In this document: in pieces, positions 53,311 to 62,665 of the stretch
Position numbering within the stretch: position 1 is the stretch's first letter
Layout: each line of letters opens with the position of its first letter
From: Marinifilum flexuosum
Lineage (GTDB): Bacteria > Bacteroidota > Bacteroidia > Bacteroidales > Marinifilaceae
Direction of reading: 5' to 3'
Assembly (NCBI RefSeq): GCF_003610555.1
Contig: NZ_RAPQ01000008.1
Span: 1,170,490 to 1,234,489 of the forward strand
Length of the DNA stretch: 64,000 nucleotides
Program-made: the position numbers and the translations under genes
Notes under the pieces: generated by a model
Seen by the model: the letters and a program-made list of their open reading frames with translations, nothing else
Told to the model about the DNA's origin: nothing
Database searches by the model: none

Positions 53311-54615
53311 ATGTCTAGCTTTGAAATTCTAATGCCCAAAATGGGTGAGAGTGTGCAAGAGGCTACTATCACAAAAATGTTCGTGAAACTGAACGATCAG
53401 GTTGAAGAAGATGATGTGCTTTTTGAAATTGCAACGGACAAAGTGGATTCAGAAATTCCTTCTCCAGTAGAAGGCAAGATAGTTGAAATTCGCTTTAAAG
53501 AGGATGATTTGGTTCCTGTTGGAGAAGTTGTTGCAGTAATTGCAATGGGTGATGCTGATGATGTTGCAGATAGTCCTGTGGAAGAACAAAGTGCCAAGGA
53601 AGAGGTGCTTGTTGAAGAAACTGTTGTGGCTGAAGTTGTAGATGATTTTAAATCAGAAAGTGGTCGTTTTTATTCTCCATTGGTGAAGAGTATTGCGAAA
53701 AATGAGAATATTTCCATTCACGAATTAGATTCGATTCAAGGAAAAGGTAAGGATGGTAGAGTACAAAAGCAAGATGTATTAAATTACCTATCTCAGAGAA
53801 ATGGATCAGTTGTTGCTCCTGCTGAGAAAGCAGTACCAGAAGTACAAGCATCAAAACCTGTAGCACAGGAAATCGAAAAGCCAAAAGTTTCCATGTCAGT
53901 TGGAGCGCAGGATCAAATTGTGGAGATGGATCGTATGAGAAGAATTATTGCCGATCATATGGTGATGTCGAAGCAAACTTCTCCTCATGTAACCGCCATG
54001 GTTGAAGCTGATGTTACCGACATGGTGAATTGGAGAAGTAAAGTAAAGGATGAATTCTTTAAGAAAGAAAAGACCAAATTGACTTTTATGCCAATTATCA
54101 TTGAAGCAGTTGCAAAATCGCTTCGTGAATTTCCAGGAATCAATGCATCGGTTGATGGATACAATATCATTTTAAAGAAGGATATTAACATTGGAGTAGC
54201 TGTTGCATTGCCAAGCAACAATCTAATTGTACCAGTAGTAAAAAATGCTGATCACAAGAACCTGATTGGTTTGGCAAATGATATGAATCAGCTGGCCGAT
54301 GATGCAAGAAATAATAATTTAAACCCGGATGACATTCAAGGTGGAACATTCACCATTTCGAACTTTGGATCGTTTAAGAATGTAATGGGTACGCCAATTA
54401 TTAACCAGCCACAGGTAGCGATACTTGCTGTTGGTACCATCGAAAAGAAACCAGCGGTAATGGAAACTCCTGCCGGAGATGTAATTGTACCGCGCCAAAA
54501 GATGTTCCTGTCTCTATCATACGATCACAGAGTTGTGGATGGAGCTTTAGGAGGAGCATTCCTAAGAAAAATTGCAGACTACCTGGAAGAATTTGATATC
54601 AACAGATCTATTTAA
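53311..54615 (+). CDS. 2-oxoacid dehydrogenase E2 (dihydrolipoyl acyltransferase), branched-chain type
   Basis: The 434-residue product has one N-terminal lipoyl domain (lipoyl Lys44 in EIATDKVDSEIPSP), an acidic linker, a peripheral-subunit binding domain (YSPLVKSIAKNENISIHELD, about residues 125-165), a second linker rich in Ala/Pro/Lys and the catalytic domain with SLSYDHRVVDGALGGAFL (catalytic His about 407). It carries acyl groups from E1 to CoA. It lies 2 bp before the fused E1 gene. No E3 (dihydrolipoamide dehydrogenase) gene is in the window. Confidence 0.93.
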   Translation: MSSFEILMPKMGESVQEATITKMFVKLNDQVEEDDVLFEIATDKVDSEIPSPVEGKIVEIRFKEDDLVPVGEVVAVIAMGDADDVADSPVEEQSAKEEVLVEETVVAEVVDDFKSESGRFYSPLVKSIAKNENISIHELDSIQGKGKDGRVQKQDVLNYLSQRNGSVVAPAEKAVPEVQASKPVAQEIEKPKVSMSVGAQDQIVEMDRMRRIIADHMVMSKQTSPHVTAMVEADVTDMVNWRSKVKDEFFKKEKTKLTFMPIIIEAVAKSLREFPGINASVDGYNIILKKDINIGVAVALPSNNLIVPVVKNADHKNLIGLANDMNQLADDARNNNLNPDDIQGGTFTISNFGSFKNVMGTPIINQPQVAILAVGTIEKKPAVMETPAGDVIVPRQKMFLSLSYDHRVVDGALGGAFLRKIADYLEEFDINRSI

Positions 54616-54617
54616 TT

Positions 54618-56708
54618 ATGGAAACATTAGAATTAACCTCAGTTGAGAAAGAAAAGAACAAGAAGATGACCGAGACGAAAAAATTTAGTATTAAGAACAC
54701 TTCCAAAGAATTGTTGGGTCGTTGGTATCATTTAATGACTCTTGGTAGAGCGTTAGACGAAAAGGCACCTAACTATCTGAAGCAGGCGATTGGATGGTCC
54801 TATCATGCACCTTATGCAGGACATGATGGAATTCAGTTGGCCATTGGTCAGGTGTTCAACAAAGAAACAGATCATTTATTCCCTTACTATAGAGATATGC
54901 TAACCTCAATTTCAGCTGGATTAACAGCCGAAGAGGTAATCTTTAACGGAATTTCGAAAGATACAGATGTTGCAGGTGGTGGACGACACATGTCGAATCA
55001 CTTTGCAAAACCAGAGTGGAACATTCACAATGTATCATCATGTACGGGAAACCATACGCTGCATGCAGTAGGTGTTGGTCGTGCCATGAAGAAGTACAAG
55101 CACGAAGGTGTGGTGTTTAGCTCACAGGGAGAATCATCGGTGTCGGAAGGATACGTGTATGAGGCCATTAATGGAGCAACCAATGAGCAATTGCCTGTTG
55201 TTTTTGTTTTTCAGGATAATGGATATGGAATTTCTGTTCCTAAGAAAGATCAAACTGCAAACCGTAAGGTAGCAGACAACTTCAGAGGAATGAAATACCT
55301 GAAAATCATTCACTGTAATGGTAAAGATGTGTTTGATTCGATGAACGCAGTATTGGAAGCCAAAGAATATGCCATGGCAAATTCAACTCCTGTTATTGTG
55401 CAGGCCAACTGTGTGAGAATGGGTTCACACTCAAACTCAGATCGTCACGAGCTGTATCGCGATAACGCTGAATTGAACTATGTACAGGAGTACGATCCAT
55501 TGGCGAAGTACCGCAGAATGTTGGTTCGCTACAAGCGATTTACCGAAGAGGAACTTCAGGCCATTGAGGCAGAGGTGAAGCAGGAAGTTAAAAAAGCACA
55601 CAAAGCAGGTTTAACTGCACCGGATCCTGATCCGGCATCTATTTATGATTTCGTATTGCCTGAAGCCTACGTATCAGAGAAATATCCGGAAGGAACACAT
55701 GACTTTACAGGGAATGAGAAAAAGCTGATTGAAGGTTTGAACGAAACCCTGAAAGCAGAATTCCGTCACAATCCAGATACATACATTTGGGGACAAGATA
55801 TCGCCAACAAAGACAAAGGTGGAATCTTCAACGTTTCGAAAGGAATGCAGCAGGAGTTTGGTAAGGAAAGAGTGTTCAATGCTCCGATTGCCGAAGACTT
55901 TATCATGGGAACAGCCAATGGTATGAGCCGTTTTAACGATAAGATCAGAGTTGTGGTTGAAGGTGCTGAGTTTGCGGATTACTTCTGGCCGGCAATGGAA
56001 CAGTTCGTGGATACGACTCACGATTACTGGAGATCGAAAGGTCAGTTCTCACCAAATATTACGGTTCGTTTGGCATCAGGTGGATACATTGGTGGAGGAT
56101 TGTATCACTCCCAAAATATCGAAGGGGCATTAACAACCTTCCCAGGAGTTCGAATTGTTTATCCATCATATGCGGATGATGCTGCAGGTTTGTTAAGAAC
56201 CAGCATGCGTTCGAGAGGGATGACGGTATTCATGGAACCAAAGGCTCTGTACAACGATCCTAAGGCAGCCACTCCAGTACCGGAAGATTTCGAAGTACCT
56301 TTTGGTAAGGCACGCGTAAGAAGAGAAGGTGCTGATTTGACAATCGTTACATACGGAAACACCACTCACATGTGTGTTGAAGTTGCAGATAAACTGGCAG
56401 AAGAATCAGGCAAGCAGGTGGAAGTAATCGATCTTCGTTCTTTAATTCCTTTGGATAAAGAAACGGTATTGAAATCGGTAGCGAAAACTAATAAAGTGCT
56501 TGTTGTTCACGAAGACAAAGTATTCTCAGGATTTGGAGCAGAAATCTCAGCAATGATTACTGAAGAGGCATTTGAAAAGTTAGATGCGCCAGTAAAACGT
56601 GTGGGATCAACATTTACTCCTGTAGGATTTAATAGAATTCTGGAAAGAGCGATTCTTCCAAACAACGATAAGATTTACGCAGCAGTCAAAGATCTGTTGG
56701 ATTACTAA
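54618..56708 (+). CDS. 2-oxoisovalerate dehydrogenase E1, alpha and beta subunits fused
   Basis: A 696-residue protein. The first half (about 20-345) is E1 alpha: YHLMTLGRALDEKAPNY, GGRHMSNHFAKPEWN, and the ThDP-binding SSQGESSVSEGYVYEAIN to FVFQDNGYGIS. The second half (about 365-690) is E1 beta: ALTTFPGVRIVYPSYADDAAGLLR and LTIVTYGNTTHMCVEVADKL. It decarboxylates branched-chain 2-oxoacids derived from Val, Leu and Ile to supply branched fatty-acid starters or energy. Fused E1 proteins are common in Bacteroidota. A second potential start exists at residue 17 (MTETKKFSIKNT). Confidence 0.93.
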   Translation: METLELTSVEKEKNKKMTETKKFSIKNTSKELLGRWYHLMTLGRALDEKAPNYLKQAIGWSYHAPYAGHDGIQLAIGQVFNKETDHLFPYYRDMLTSISAGLTAEEVIFNGISKDTDVAGGGRHMSNHFAKPEWNIHNVSSCTGNHTLHAVGVGRAMKKYKHEGVVFSSQGESSVSEGYVYEAINGATNEQLPVVFVFQDNGYGISVPKKDQTANRKVADNFRGMKYLKIIHCNGKDVFDSMNAVLEAKEYAMANSTPVIVQANCVRMGSHSNSDRHELYRDNAELNYVQEYDPLAKYRRMLVRYKRFTEEELQAIEAEVKQEVKKAHKAGLTAPDPDPASIYDFVLPEAYVSEKYPEGTHDFTGNEKKLIEGLNETLKAEFRHNPDTYIWGQDIANKDKGGIFNVSKGMQQEFGKERVFNAPIAEDFIMGTANGMSRFNDKIRVVVEGAEFADYFWPAMEQFVDTTHDYWRSKGQFSPNITVRLASGGYIGGGLYHSQNIEGALTTFPGVRIVYPSYADDAAGLLRTSMRSRGMTVFMEPKALYNDPKAATPVPEDFEVPFGKARVRREGADLTIVTYGNTTHMCVEVADKLAEESGKQVEVIDLRSLIPLDKETVLKSVAKTNKVLVVHEDKVFSGFGAEISAMITEEAFEKLDAPVKRVGSTFTPVGFNRILERAILPNNDKIYAAVKDLLDY

Positions 56709-56731
56709 TTCTTGATTAAAATGTGAAACAA

Positions 56732-57241
56732 ATGAAAAAAATAGGATTATTCTATAGTTTCAATACAATAAAGACAGCGAAGAATGCAGAGAAAATTAAG
56801 AATGCATTTGGTGATGCTGCGGATATCGACAAAGTAAATGTTGAAGAAATAGACGAGGAAACATTCCTGAGCTATGACAATATGGTATTGGGTGTTCCAA
56901 CCTGGTTCGATGGCGAATTGCCAAACTATTGGGATGAGTTTATGCCAGCCATTGAAGACCTGAAACTAAAAGGCAAAACAGTTGCTTTGTTTGGTTTGGG
57001 TGATCAGGTTGGGTATCCTGAAAATTTTGTGGATGCCATTGGAATTCTAGCCAATGCTTTGGAAGAAAGAGGAGCAAAAGTGATTGGATTGACATCAACT
57101 GAAGGCTTCACATTCGAACGATCGGCAGCTTTGCGTGATGGAAAATTCTTAGGTCTTGCACTGGATATCGAAAATCAGGCTGCATTGAGCAACGATAGAA
57201 TTAAAGATTGGGTTGAACAGTTGAAAGCGGAATTCAATTAA
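56732..57241 (+). CDS. fldA: Long-chain flavodoxin
   Basis: I chose the ATG at 56732 (MKKIGLFYSFNT), giving 169 residues, which is the normal flavodoxin length; a GTG three codons earlier is possible. The FMN phosphate loop is atypical (FYSFNTIKTAKNAEKI instead of the usual T/S-x-T-G-x-T), while GVPTWFDGELPNYWDEF and FGLGDQVGYPENFVDAIGIL match long-chain flavodoxins. It follows the E1 gene closely and may be cotranscribed; its electron partner is unknown. Loss of the glycine in the first loop is worth noting. Confidence 0.88.
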   Translation: MKKIGLFYSFNTIKTAKNAEKIKNAFGDAADIDKVNVEEIDEETFLSYDNMVLGVPTWFDGELPNYWDEFMPAIEDLKLKGKTVALFGLGDQVGYPENFVDAIGILANALEERGAKVIGLTSTEGFTFERSAALRDGKFLGLALDIENQAALSNDRIKDWVEQLKAEFN

Positions 57242-57368
57242 GCGATAGCAAATAATTAATGAAACGAACATGAATTTTAATATTCTAAAATAAATACACG
57301 AGAATGATTAAAATTCATCAAGAGTTCCATCTTGCAAATAAATGCAAATTTTAAAAGATGAAATTAAT

Positions 57369-57402
57369 AGAGGAGACGTACGGTGTTGCGTCTCTTTTTT
57401 TG
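57369..57402 (+). terminator. Intrinsic terminator of the oxoacid dehydrogenase/flavodoxin operon
   Basis: GAGACG-tacggtgttg-CGTCTC followed by seven T residues, 130 bp after the flavodoxin stop. Confidence 0.75.
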
Positions 57403-57559
57403 TTTAAACAGCTATTTGCTAATGTTTGTGAAGGTAATAGAAGATAAATTTTTCGGATTTCAAGTTTGTGTTTTATATAAGTAAATTTTATGAATTGTTT
57501 TAGTTTAAATGTTTTTATATCTTGTAGTTCCTAAAATCTAATATTACAATCCCTTAATG
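57403..57559. other. AT-rich intergenic region
   Basis: No gene or repeat is evident between the terminator and the lipoprotein gene. The stretch ends in the presumed promoter and leader of that gene. Confidence 0.5.
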
Positions 57560-58288
57560 ATGAAAAAACTAAAAGCAATTTTATACTTATGTATCCTAAG
57601 TGTATTCATATCATGCGATAAAGATGACTATGTTTCACAAACATTTGTAAGATCGGATTTTGTAGAAGGTAAGGTTAAGATGTATACAAATAATGGTGTA
57701 GTAGAGGATAATGAAATAATCAATGATTTTATTGCGAGAAATAACTTCAGATGGATATATGATGAAAATGCACAGTATGATGAGTTTTTTGATTCTGATA
57801 AGGACATATTTAATCGGTATGATTTAGAAATTAAATTTAGCTCAGATAATGAAGGTGAAATTGATTGGATTACAGATGGTAAAGAGTTAAGTTATAAATT
57901 TCATTTGCAGCGTAAAGAATCTTACACAAACATAAGTATGCATGATACCATCATATACAATACCAATGGTGAATTAGTATTGCCATTGTTAAAATGTGCC
58001 CCTGAAGTAATTGAAGAATCTCAACTACCTATAACATCTGGATTTAAGAAATCATTTAAGCTATTTAAAACCTTGCATGTTAAGGAAGTTGATAATGAAA
58101 TTCATGTTTATCACTGTCTCGTTGCAAATCATTCCTATTATGATGATGCCTTAAGAAGTTTGTCAGTTTATTTAGGAGGTAATAACATGATTAACGAAGA
58201 CGATCTTCGAGGATTATCCTCAAAAGAAAAATCATGGAAAGATACAGTTGTATATAAAGAAAGCTACATTAGGTTTGTGGTTAAATAA
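57560..58288 (+). CDS. Uncharacterised lipoprotein
   Basis: I start at the second ATG (57560); the product is 242 residues. It has a lipoprotein signal (LCILSVFISCDKDD). The rest is hydrophilic, with DEIINDFIARNNFRW-like and KYNTNGELVLPLL-like stretches, a fold suggestive of small immunoglobulin or beta-sandwich lipoproteins, but I do not recognise a family. It stands alone. Confidence 0.6.
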   Translation: MKKLKAILYLCILSVFISCDKDDYVSQTFVRSDFVEGKVKMYTNNGVVEDNEIINDFIARNNFRWIYDENAQYDEFFDSDKDIFNRYDLEIKFSSDNEGEIDWITDGKELSYKFHLQRKESYTNISMHDTIIYNTNGELVLPLLKCAPEVIEESQLPITSGFKKSFKLFKTLHVKEVDNEIHVYHCLVANHSYYDDALRSLSVYLGGNNMINEDDLRGLSSKEKSWKDTVVYKESYIRFVVK

Positions 58289-58571
58289 AAATATTATTGC
58301 TTTCTACTGCGATGTAATAGTACAAAATTATTAGATTTACCGAATCTACATGGTAATTATGAATTCGGAATTATCTATAATACAAAACAGATCATACAAA
58401 GGTCTTTACGAATGCTGGATTTGTTGATACAGCAACACCTCTCTATCTCTAAACAGGGATAGATATAGCCTTGTGTGGCTATTTCCCAATAAAAATGAAT
58501 TAAATAAAAATTGAAACTCACGCTCATGTTGATGTAGCAGTGGGTTGTATTTTAATGAACCAAACTCAACA

Positions 58572-60749
58572 ATGAACAAACTAACATTACTATTACTTGC
58601 CTTTTTGTGCGTATTTGGTGTGCAGGCACAAAAAAGCTTCCAGCTTGAAGATATTACCAACAAAGGAACATTCTATGCCCGATCGGTTTACGGATTAAGA
58701 TCGATGAAAAGCGGCGAAAGCTATACGGTATTAAAGCAGGGACAAAAAATTGAGCAATATGCCTATGCTACCGGCGAAAAGGAAGAGCTTATTTTTGATT
58801 TGAAAGCCTTGAATAAGGAAAATATAAAAGGAATTGATGGTTATCAATTCTCTGCAGACGAAAGAAAGATCTTGATTACAACGAATCGTGAAGACATCTA
58901 TCGTCATTCATTCTCGGCAGAGTTTTTTGTATATGACAGAGACAAAAAGAGTCTTGAAAAACTATCGGAAGGAAGACAGCAATTGGCAGATTTCTCTCCA
59001 TCAGGAGAAATGGTTTGTTTCTTTAGAAAGAACAATCTGTTTGTTAAGGATTTGAAATCTGGCAAGGAGACACAGTTTACTTTCGATGGAAAATACAATC
59101 ACATTATTAATGGTGCGCCAGACTGGGTATACGAAGAGGAGTTCTCGTTTTGGCAGGCATACCAATGGTCGCCTGATGGCAAAAGAATTGCCTACATGCG
59201 CTTTGATGAAAGCGAAGTGAAACAGTTCAATATGACTGTGTTTAAAGGCATGAATCCTGAAAAGAAAGCAAACGCACTATATCCTGAAAACTATACTTTC
59301 AAATACCCAAAAGCGGGAGAGAAGAATTCGCTAGTAAGCGTTCATGTATACGATTTGGAAAGCAAGAAAACCACTACGGTGGATGTGGGAGAAGAAACCG
59401 ATCAGTACATTCCAAGAATCAAATGGACACAAGATCCGAAGGTTTTGAGTTTGGTGAGAATGAATCGTCATCAGAATCATTACGAGTTGTTGCTGGCAAA
59501 TGCTGACAACGGTAAAACCAACTTGTTGTACGAAGAAAAGAACAAGGCTTGGGTTGATGTGAACGATGATTTGACCTTTTTGAAAGACAACAAACACTTT
59601 ATTGTAACCAGCGAAAAGTCGGGATTCAACCACATCTATTTGTACAATATGAAAGGCGAGTTGGTTCGCCAGGTAACCAAAGGCGATTGGGAAGTGAGCA
59701 AGTACCTGGGATATGATGAGGACAAGAAACTGTTCTACTACCAGGCTGCAGCCGTTTCTCCATTGCAAAGAGAAATCTACTCGATAGATATCAAAGGAAA
59801 AAGAACTCAGAAGCTGAGCGAGCAAGAAGGAACAAACTCGGCAAAATTCAGCAAGGGATTCAAATACTTTATCAACTATTACTCGGCCAATGGAGTGCCA
59901 ACCGTAGTAACATTGCACAATGCCAAAGGCAAGTTGATTCGTACCCTGGAAGACAACCAGGATTTGAGAAAGAGATTGCAGGAGTACGAGATTCCAAAGC
60001 GTGAGTTCTTCTCGTTCGAAACATCGGAAGGTGTGAAATTGAATGCATGGATGATGAAACCGGTAGGTTTTGATGAGAACAAGGAATATCCTGCATTGTT
60101 GCACTTTTATGGCGGACCAGGTTCACAGCAAGTTTTGGATAGATATAAATTTGACTGGTTGGAGTATTTGGCGCAAGAAGGTTTTGTGGTTGTGGTAGTA
60201 GATAACCGTGGAACTGGCGGACGCGGAGAGGCATTCAAGAAATGTACCTACATGCAGATTCAGAACCTGGAAGCCATCGACCTGATTGAAACCGGAAAGT
60301 ACATGGCAAAGCAGCCATTTATTGCTGCCGATAAAATTGGTGTGTATGGATGGAGTTTTGGAGGACAGATGTCTTCGCTTTGTATGTTCCGCGGAGCAGA
60401 TGTGTTTGCAGCAGGAATTGCGGTGGCACCGGTAACTACCTACCGTTATTACGATAGCATCTACTCGGAACGTTACCTGAGAACACCACAAGAAAATCCG
60501 GAAGGATACGATGATTATGCACCAATCAATTTTGCAGATCAGTTAAAAGGAAAGTTCCTGTTGATTCACGGAACATCGGATGATAATGTTCATGTACAGA
60601 ATACATTGGAATTGTCGGAGGTGTTGGTACAGCACAATAAAAAATTCGAGATGTTCTTGTATACCAATCGCAATCATGGCATTTACGGGGGACAAACCAG
60701 ATTGCATTTGTTTACCAAGATGGTGGATTTTTTGAAGGAAAACTTGTAA
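58572..60749 (+). CDS. Secreted dipeptidyl-peptidase IV-type S9 peptidase
   Basis: I start at 58572 (MNKLTLLLLAFLCVFGVQAQ), which opens directly with a signal peptide; the frame could extend nine codons upstream without one. The 725-residue product has the DPP4 propeller (PDWVYEEEFSFWQAYQWSPDG is the 'EEEF' Glu motif that binds the N-terminus of the substrate) and the hydrolase domain with Ser in YGWSFGGQMSS, Asp in LIHGTSDDNVHVQN and His in NRNHGIYGGQ. It releases X-Pro dipeptides in the periplasm. Third S9 peptidase in this window, implying a peptide-based diet. Confidence 0.93.
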   Translation: MNKLTLLLLAFLCVFGVQAQKSFQLEDITNKGTFYARSVYGLRSMKSGESYTVLKQGQKIEQYAYATGEKEELIFDLKALNKENIKGIDGYQFSADERKILITTNREDIYRHSFSAEFFVYDRDKKSLEKLSEGRQQLADFSPSGEMVCFFRKNNLFVKDLKSGKETQFTFDGKYNHIINGAPDWVYEEEFSFWQAYQWSPDGKRIAYMRFDESEVKQFNMTVFKGMNPEKKANALYPENYTFKYPKAGEKNSLVSVHVYDLESKKTTTVDVGEETDQYIPRIKWTQDPKVLSLVRMNRHQNHYELLLANADNGKTNLLYEEKNKAWVDVNDDLTFLKDNKHFIVTSEKSGFNHIYLYNMKGELVRQVTKGDWEVSKYLGYDEDKKLFYYQAAAVSPLQREIYSIDIKGKRTQKLSEQEGTNSAKFSKGFKYFINYYSANGVPTVVTLHNAKGKLIRTLEDNQDLRKRLQEYEIPKREFFSFETSEGVKLNAWMMKPVGFDENKEYPALLHFYGGPGSQQVLDRYKFDWLEYLAQEGFVVVVVDNRGTGGRGEAFKKCTYMQIQNLEAIDLIETGKYMAKQPFIAADKIGVYGWSFGGQMSSLCMFRGADVFAAGIAVAPVTTYRYYDSIYSERYLRTPQENPEGYDDYAPINFADQLKGKFLLIHGTSDDNVHVQNTLELSEVLVQHNKKFEMFLYTNRNHGIYGGQTRLHLFTKMVDFLKENL

Positions 60750-60828
60750 CAATTAACAATTAACAATGATCAATTAAGAATTATCAGTTACCAATATTGG
60801 AATTGTTGGTAGATCAGATAAATGGGGG

Positions 60829-60856
60829 GAGGGGCGCTTGATGCGCCTCTTTTTTG
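60829..60856 (+). terminator. Intrinsic terminator after the DPP-IV gene
   Basis: A GC-rich stem around TTGAT (GAGGGGCGC / GCGCCTCTT with wobbles) followed by TTTTT. Confidence 0.7.
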
Positions 60857-60899
60857 TGTAGAGGTTTGTTATTAAAGAATGTGGTCAAGTTAAAGGAAT

Positions 60900-61520
60900 A
60901 TACCCCAAACCCCTAAAGGTGTGCGCGTCAACTTAATACATATATAAGTTTGATAATCATCGAAGTTGTTTTTGCATTTCAATTTCACCCTTTCGCCTGT
61001 CGGCACTTTCCCTGTAAGGGAAAGAGGCTAAGATTCAACGATAGTTCACAATTCAATTTACAGCAGAACCTTTATTTGTTGCGTTCTCCCTTTTCAGGGG
61101 AGATGTCCGACAGGACAGAGGGGTGAACTAATTTCCTGAAAATATAAACCTTACGGCTTAGGTTGACGCGTATGCCCTAAAGGGGCTTTTCCTGTGCGTT
61201 GTTCCCTACGGGATTCAATTGAGAAAGAAGGTTAGTTATTTTGTTCCTACCTCATCCCCCTGTCGGGACCTTCTCCTCAAGGAGAAGGAATTTAAAATTT
61301 GAGGATAGTATAAATATGTTGCAGCCATTTCCCTCTTCTTGAGGAGCAATGTCATTACGTGTAGCCTCGAAGAGGCGTTAGCAATAGAGTGGGGCAACGC
61401 CCTACTTTGTAAAATTTGGCAATAAAAGCCCTGAAAGGGCGCAAGCTTACGCCCTTTCAGGGCTAAAGATTTACTGCATATCCAATCAAAGGGCGATGCC
61501 CTTTGCTAATGCTTTAAGAC
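60900..61520. repeat. Tract of palindromic intergenic repeat remnants
   Basis: No gene fits this stretch. It is a mosaic of short inverted repeats: CTTTCCCT-GTA-AGGGAAAG near 61008, CCTTCTCCTCAAGGAGAAGG near 61269, and GCCCTGAAAGGGC / GCCCTTTCAGGGC with a 10-nt loop at 61428-61463, which is a perfect 13-bp stem. Words such as GATGTCCGACAGGACAGAGG and the mirrored CCCCCTGTCGGGACC recur in both orientations. These look like members of dispersed palindromic (REP-like) families. Confidence 0.7.
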
Positions 61521-61839
61521 TTTCAGCCTTAAATTAATGATATTGCCTTGAGGAGAGGGCTAGGATGAGATGTTTTCACAATATGAAATTTGATCAGAGG
61601 TATGTATAAGTAAACCATATATTGTAATATATCAAAAGCAAAGCGTGAAATTATATACAATAGAGAGTAGTTCAAATAAAAAGCCTCCCTACGAGTTTTG
61701 TAATTGTTGAATAAAAGACCCAGTAATCCCAATAGGCTCGAAAGTCAGGCTAGTTAAGCTTTAGCTGGAATATTGAAAATCGAAAATCTAAATTAACTCG
61801 AAGGGAATTTAACAATAATTCGCGTGAGAGCTCGTCAAA

Positions 61840-62133
61840 CGCGCGGTGGAGCATCTCTCCCGCGAGTTTGAGCACTTTTTTCGGGCGGTGGAGCATGATT
61901 TTCGTGCGGTGGAGGAGCTCAATGCGCCGAAATTTATCCATAACCGCACGAATATGATCAATTTTCTTGCGAATGAGGAGCTCCACCGCGCGAATGAGAC
62001 GCTTCACCGCCCGTTTGAGCCAGAATTTCGCGCGGTGAAAGCCACCAAACGTGCGGTAAAAGTGCTCCACCGCGCGAATGAGCGTAACAAACGCACGAGA
62101 AATGGCTTAAAACGATCGAATAAAACACTTAGC
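61840..62133. repeat. 21-bp tandem minisatellite, about 14 units
   Basis: Units begin at 61840, 61861, 61882, 61903, 61924, 61945, 61966, 61987, 62008, 62029, 62050, 62071, 62092 and 62113, exactly 21 bp apart. A typical unit starts CGCGCGGTGGAGC or CGCGCGAATGAGC and ends in an A/T-rich part (ATTTT, CCAC, CAAA). The tract is clearly GC-richer than its surroundings. Because 21 is a multiple of three, frames stay open on both strands, giving heptad-like peptides such as FRAVEHD-FRAVEEL on the plus strand and RAVELLI-like repeats on the minus strand. Confidence 0.9.
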
Positions 62134-62480
62134 AAACAGATTATAGTAAAATGAACAATAAGTGAGAGTGTGTAGATGTTAGGAGTGGTGCGAACAAATG
62201 GCACATATTAATAAACGGTATTGATTGTTCCTGATCAGACTGCCACTTTAGATGTGGTACTGAAATACATAGAAATAGAAGAAGCAGTGCCGGTAGAATA
62301 GCCTGCTCTTAACTCTCTGTTGTTTTGCCTAAACTTTATAGCCGCCAAGTGATTGGTGGCTTTTTGTTTTGGAATGAAAATAGAATAACCAATATAGGAT
62401 AGAAGTATACTTTGGTAATTATTATTTAAAGTGAATCTATGTGTGATAGGATTTATAGATTGATAATTAATGGTTAAATT
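62134..62480. other. Gene-poor stretch between the minisatellite and the TIR gene
   Basis: I see no convincing gene here. A minus-strand frame (62235-62633) is open but low-complexity. Its end reads NRELRAGYSTGTASSISMYF then STTSKVAV, and may be a remnant of a real C-terminus. AAGCCACCAATCACTTGGCGGCT is a weak inverted repeat around 62340. Confidence 0.4.
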
Positions 62481-62530
62481 CGTTGTTGCTTGTTGCTTGT
62501 TGCTTGTTGCTTGTTGCTTGTTGTTTGTGA
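62481..62530. repeat. Heptanucleotide repeat (GTTGCTT)n
   Basis: GTTGCTT is repeated about six times in a row (TTGCTTG unit) between 62483 and 62525, followed by a degenerate copy GTTGTTTG. It is 140 bp upstream of the TIR gene, within non-coding sequence. Confidence 0.9.
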
Positions 62531-62665
62531 GAGGCATTATAGTTTTACAAGAGTAAGAAATGTATAGATGAGAATATAAGCGATAAGTGAATAAAAAATA
62601 TGAGTGATATAAGATCAATGTGATGTTATTCACAATTATAAAGAGCCAAATAAAGAACCGAATTA

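Noticed and set aside
56723-56731. GTG start for flavodoxin
   Set aside because: The ATG three codons later gives the usual flavodoxin length and N-terminus (MKKIGLFYS).
59331-60104. 257-residue minus-strand frame opposite the DPP-IV gene
   Set aside because: Antisense of a well-supported S9 peptidase; its composition follows from the codon usage of the real gene.
61750-62154. Opposing 102- and 106-residue frames in the 21-bp minisatellite
   Set aside because: Not listed as genes because openness on both strands follows from a 21-bp repeat without stops; reported as a finding instead.
62235-62633. 132-residue minus-strand frame upstream of the TIR gene
   Set aside because: It translates the heptanucleotide repeat (NKQQATSNKQQAT) and AT-rich filler; only its last ~40 residues look protein-like and may be a remnant.
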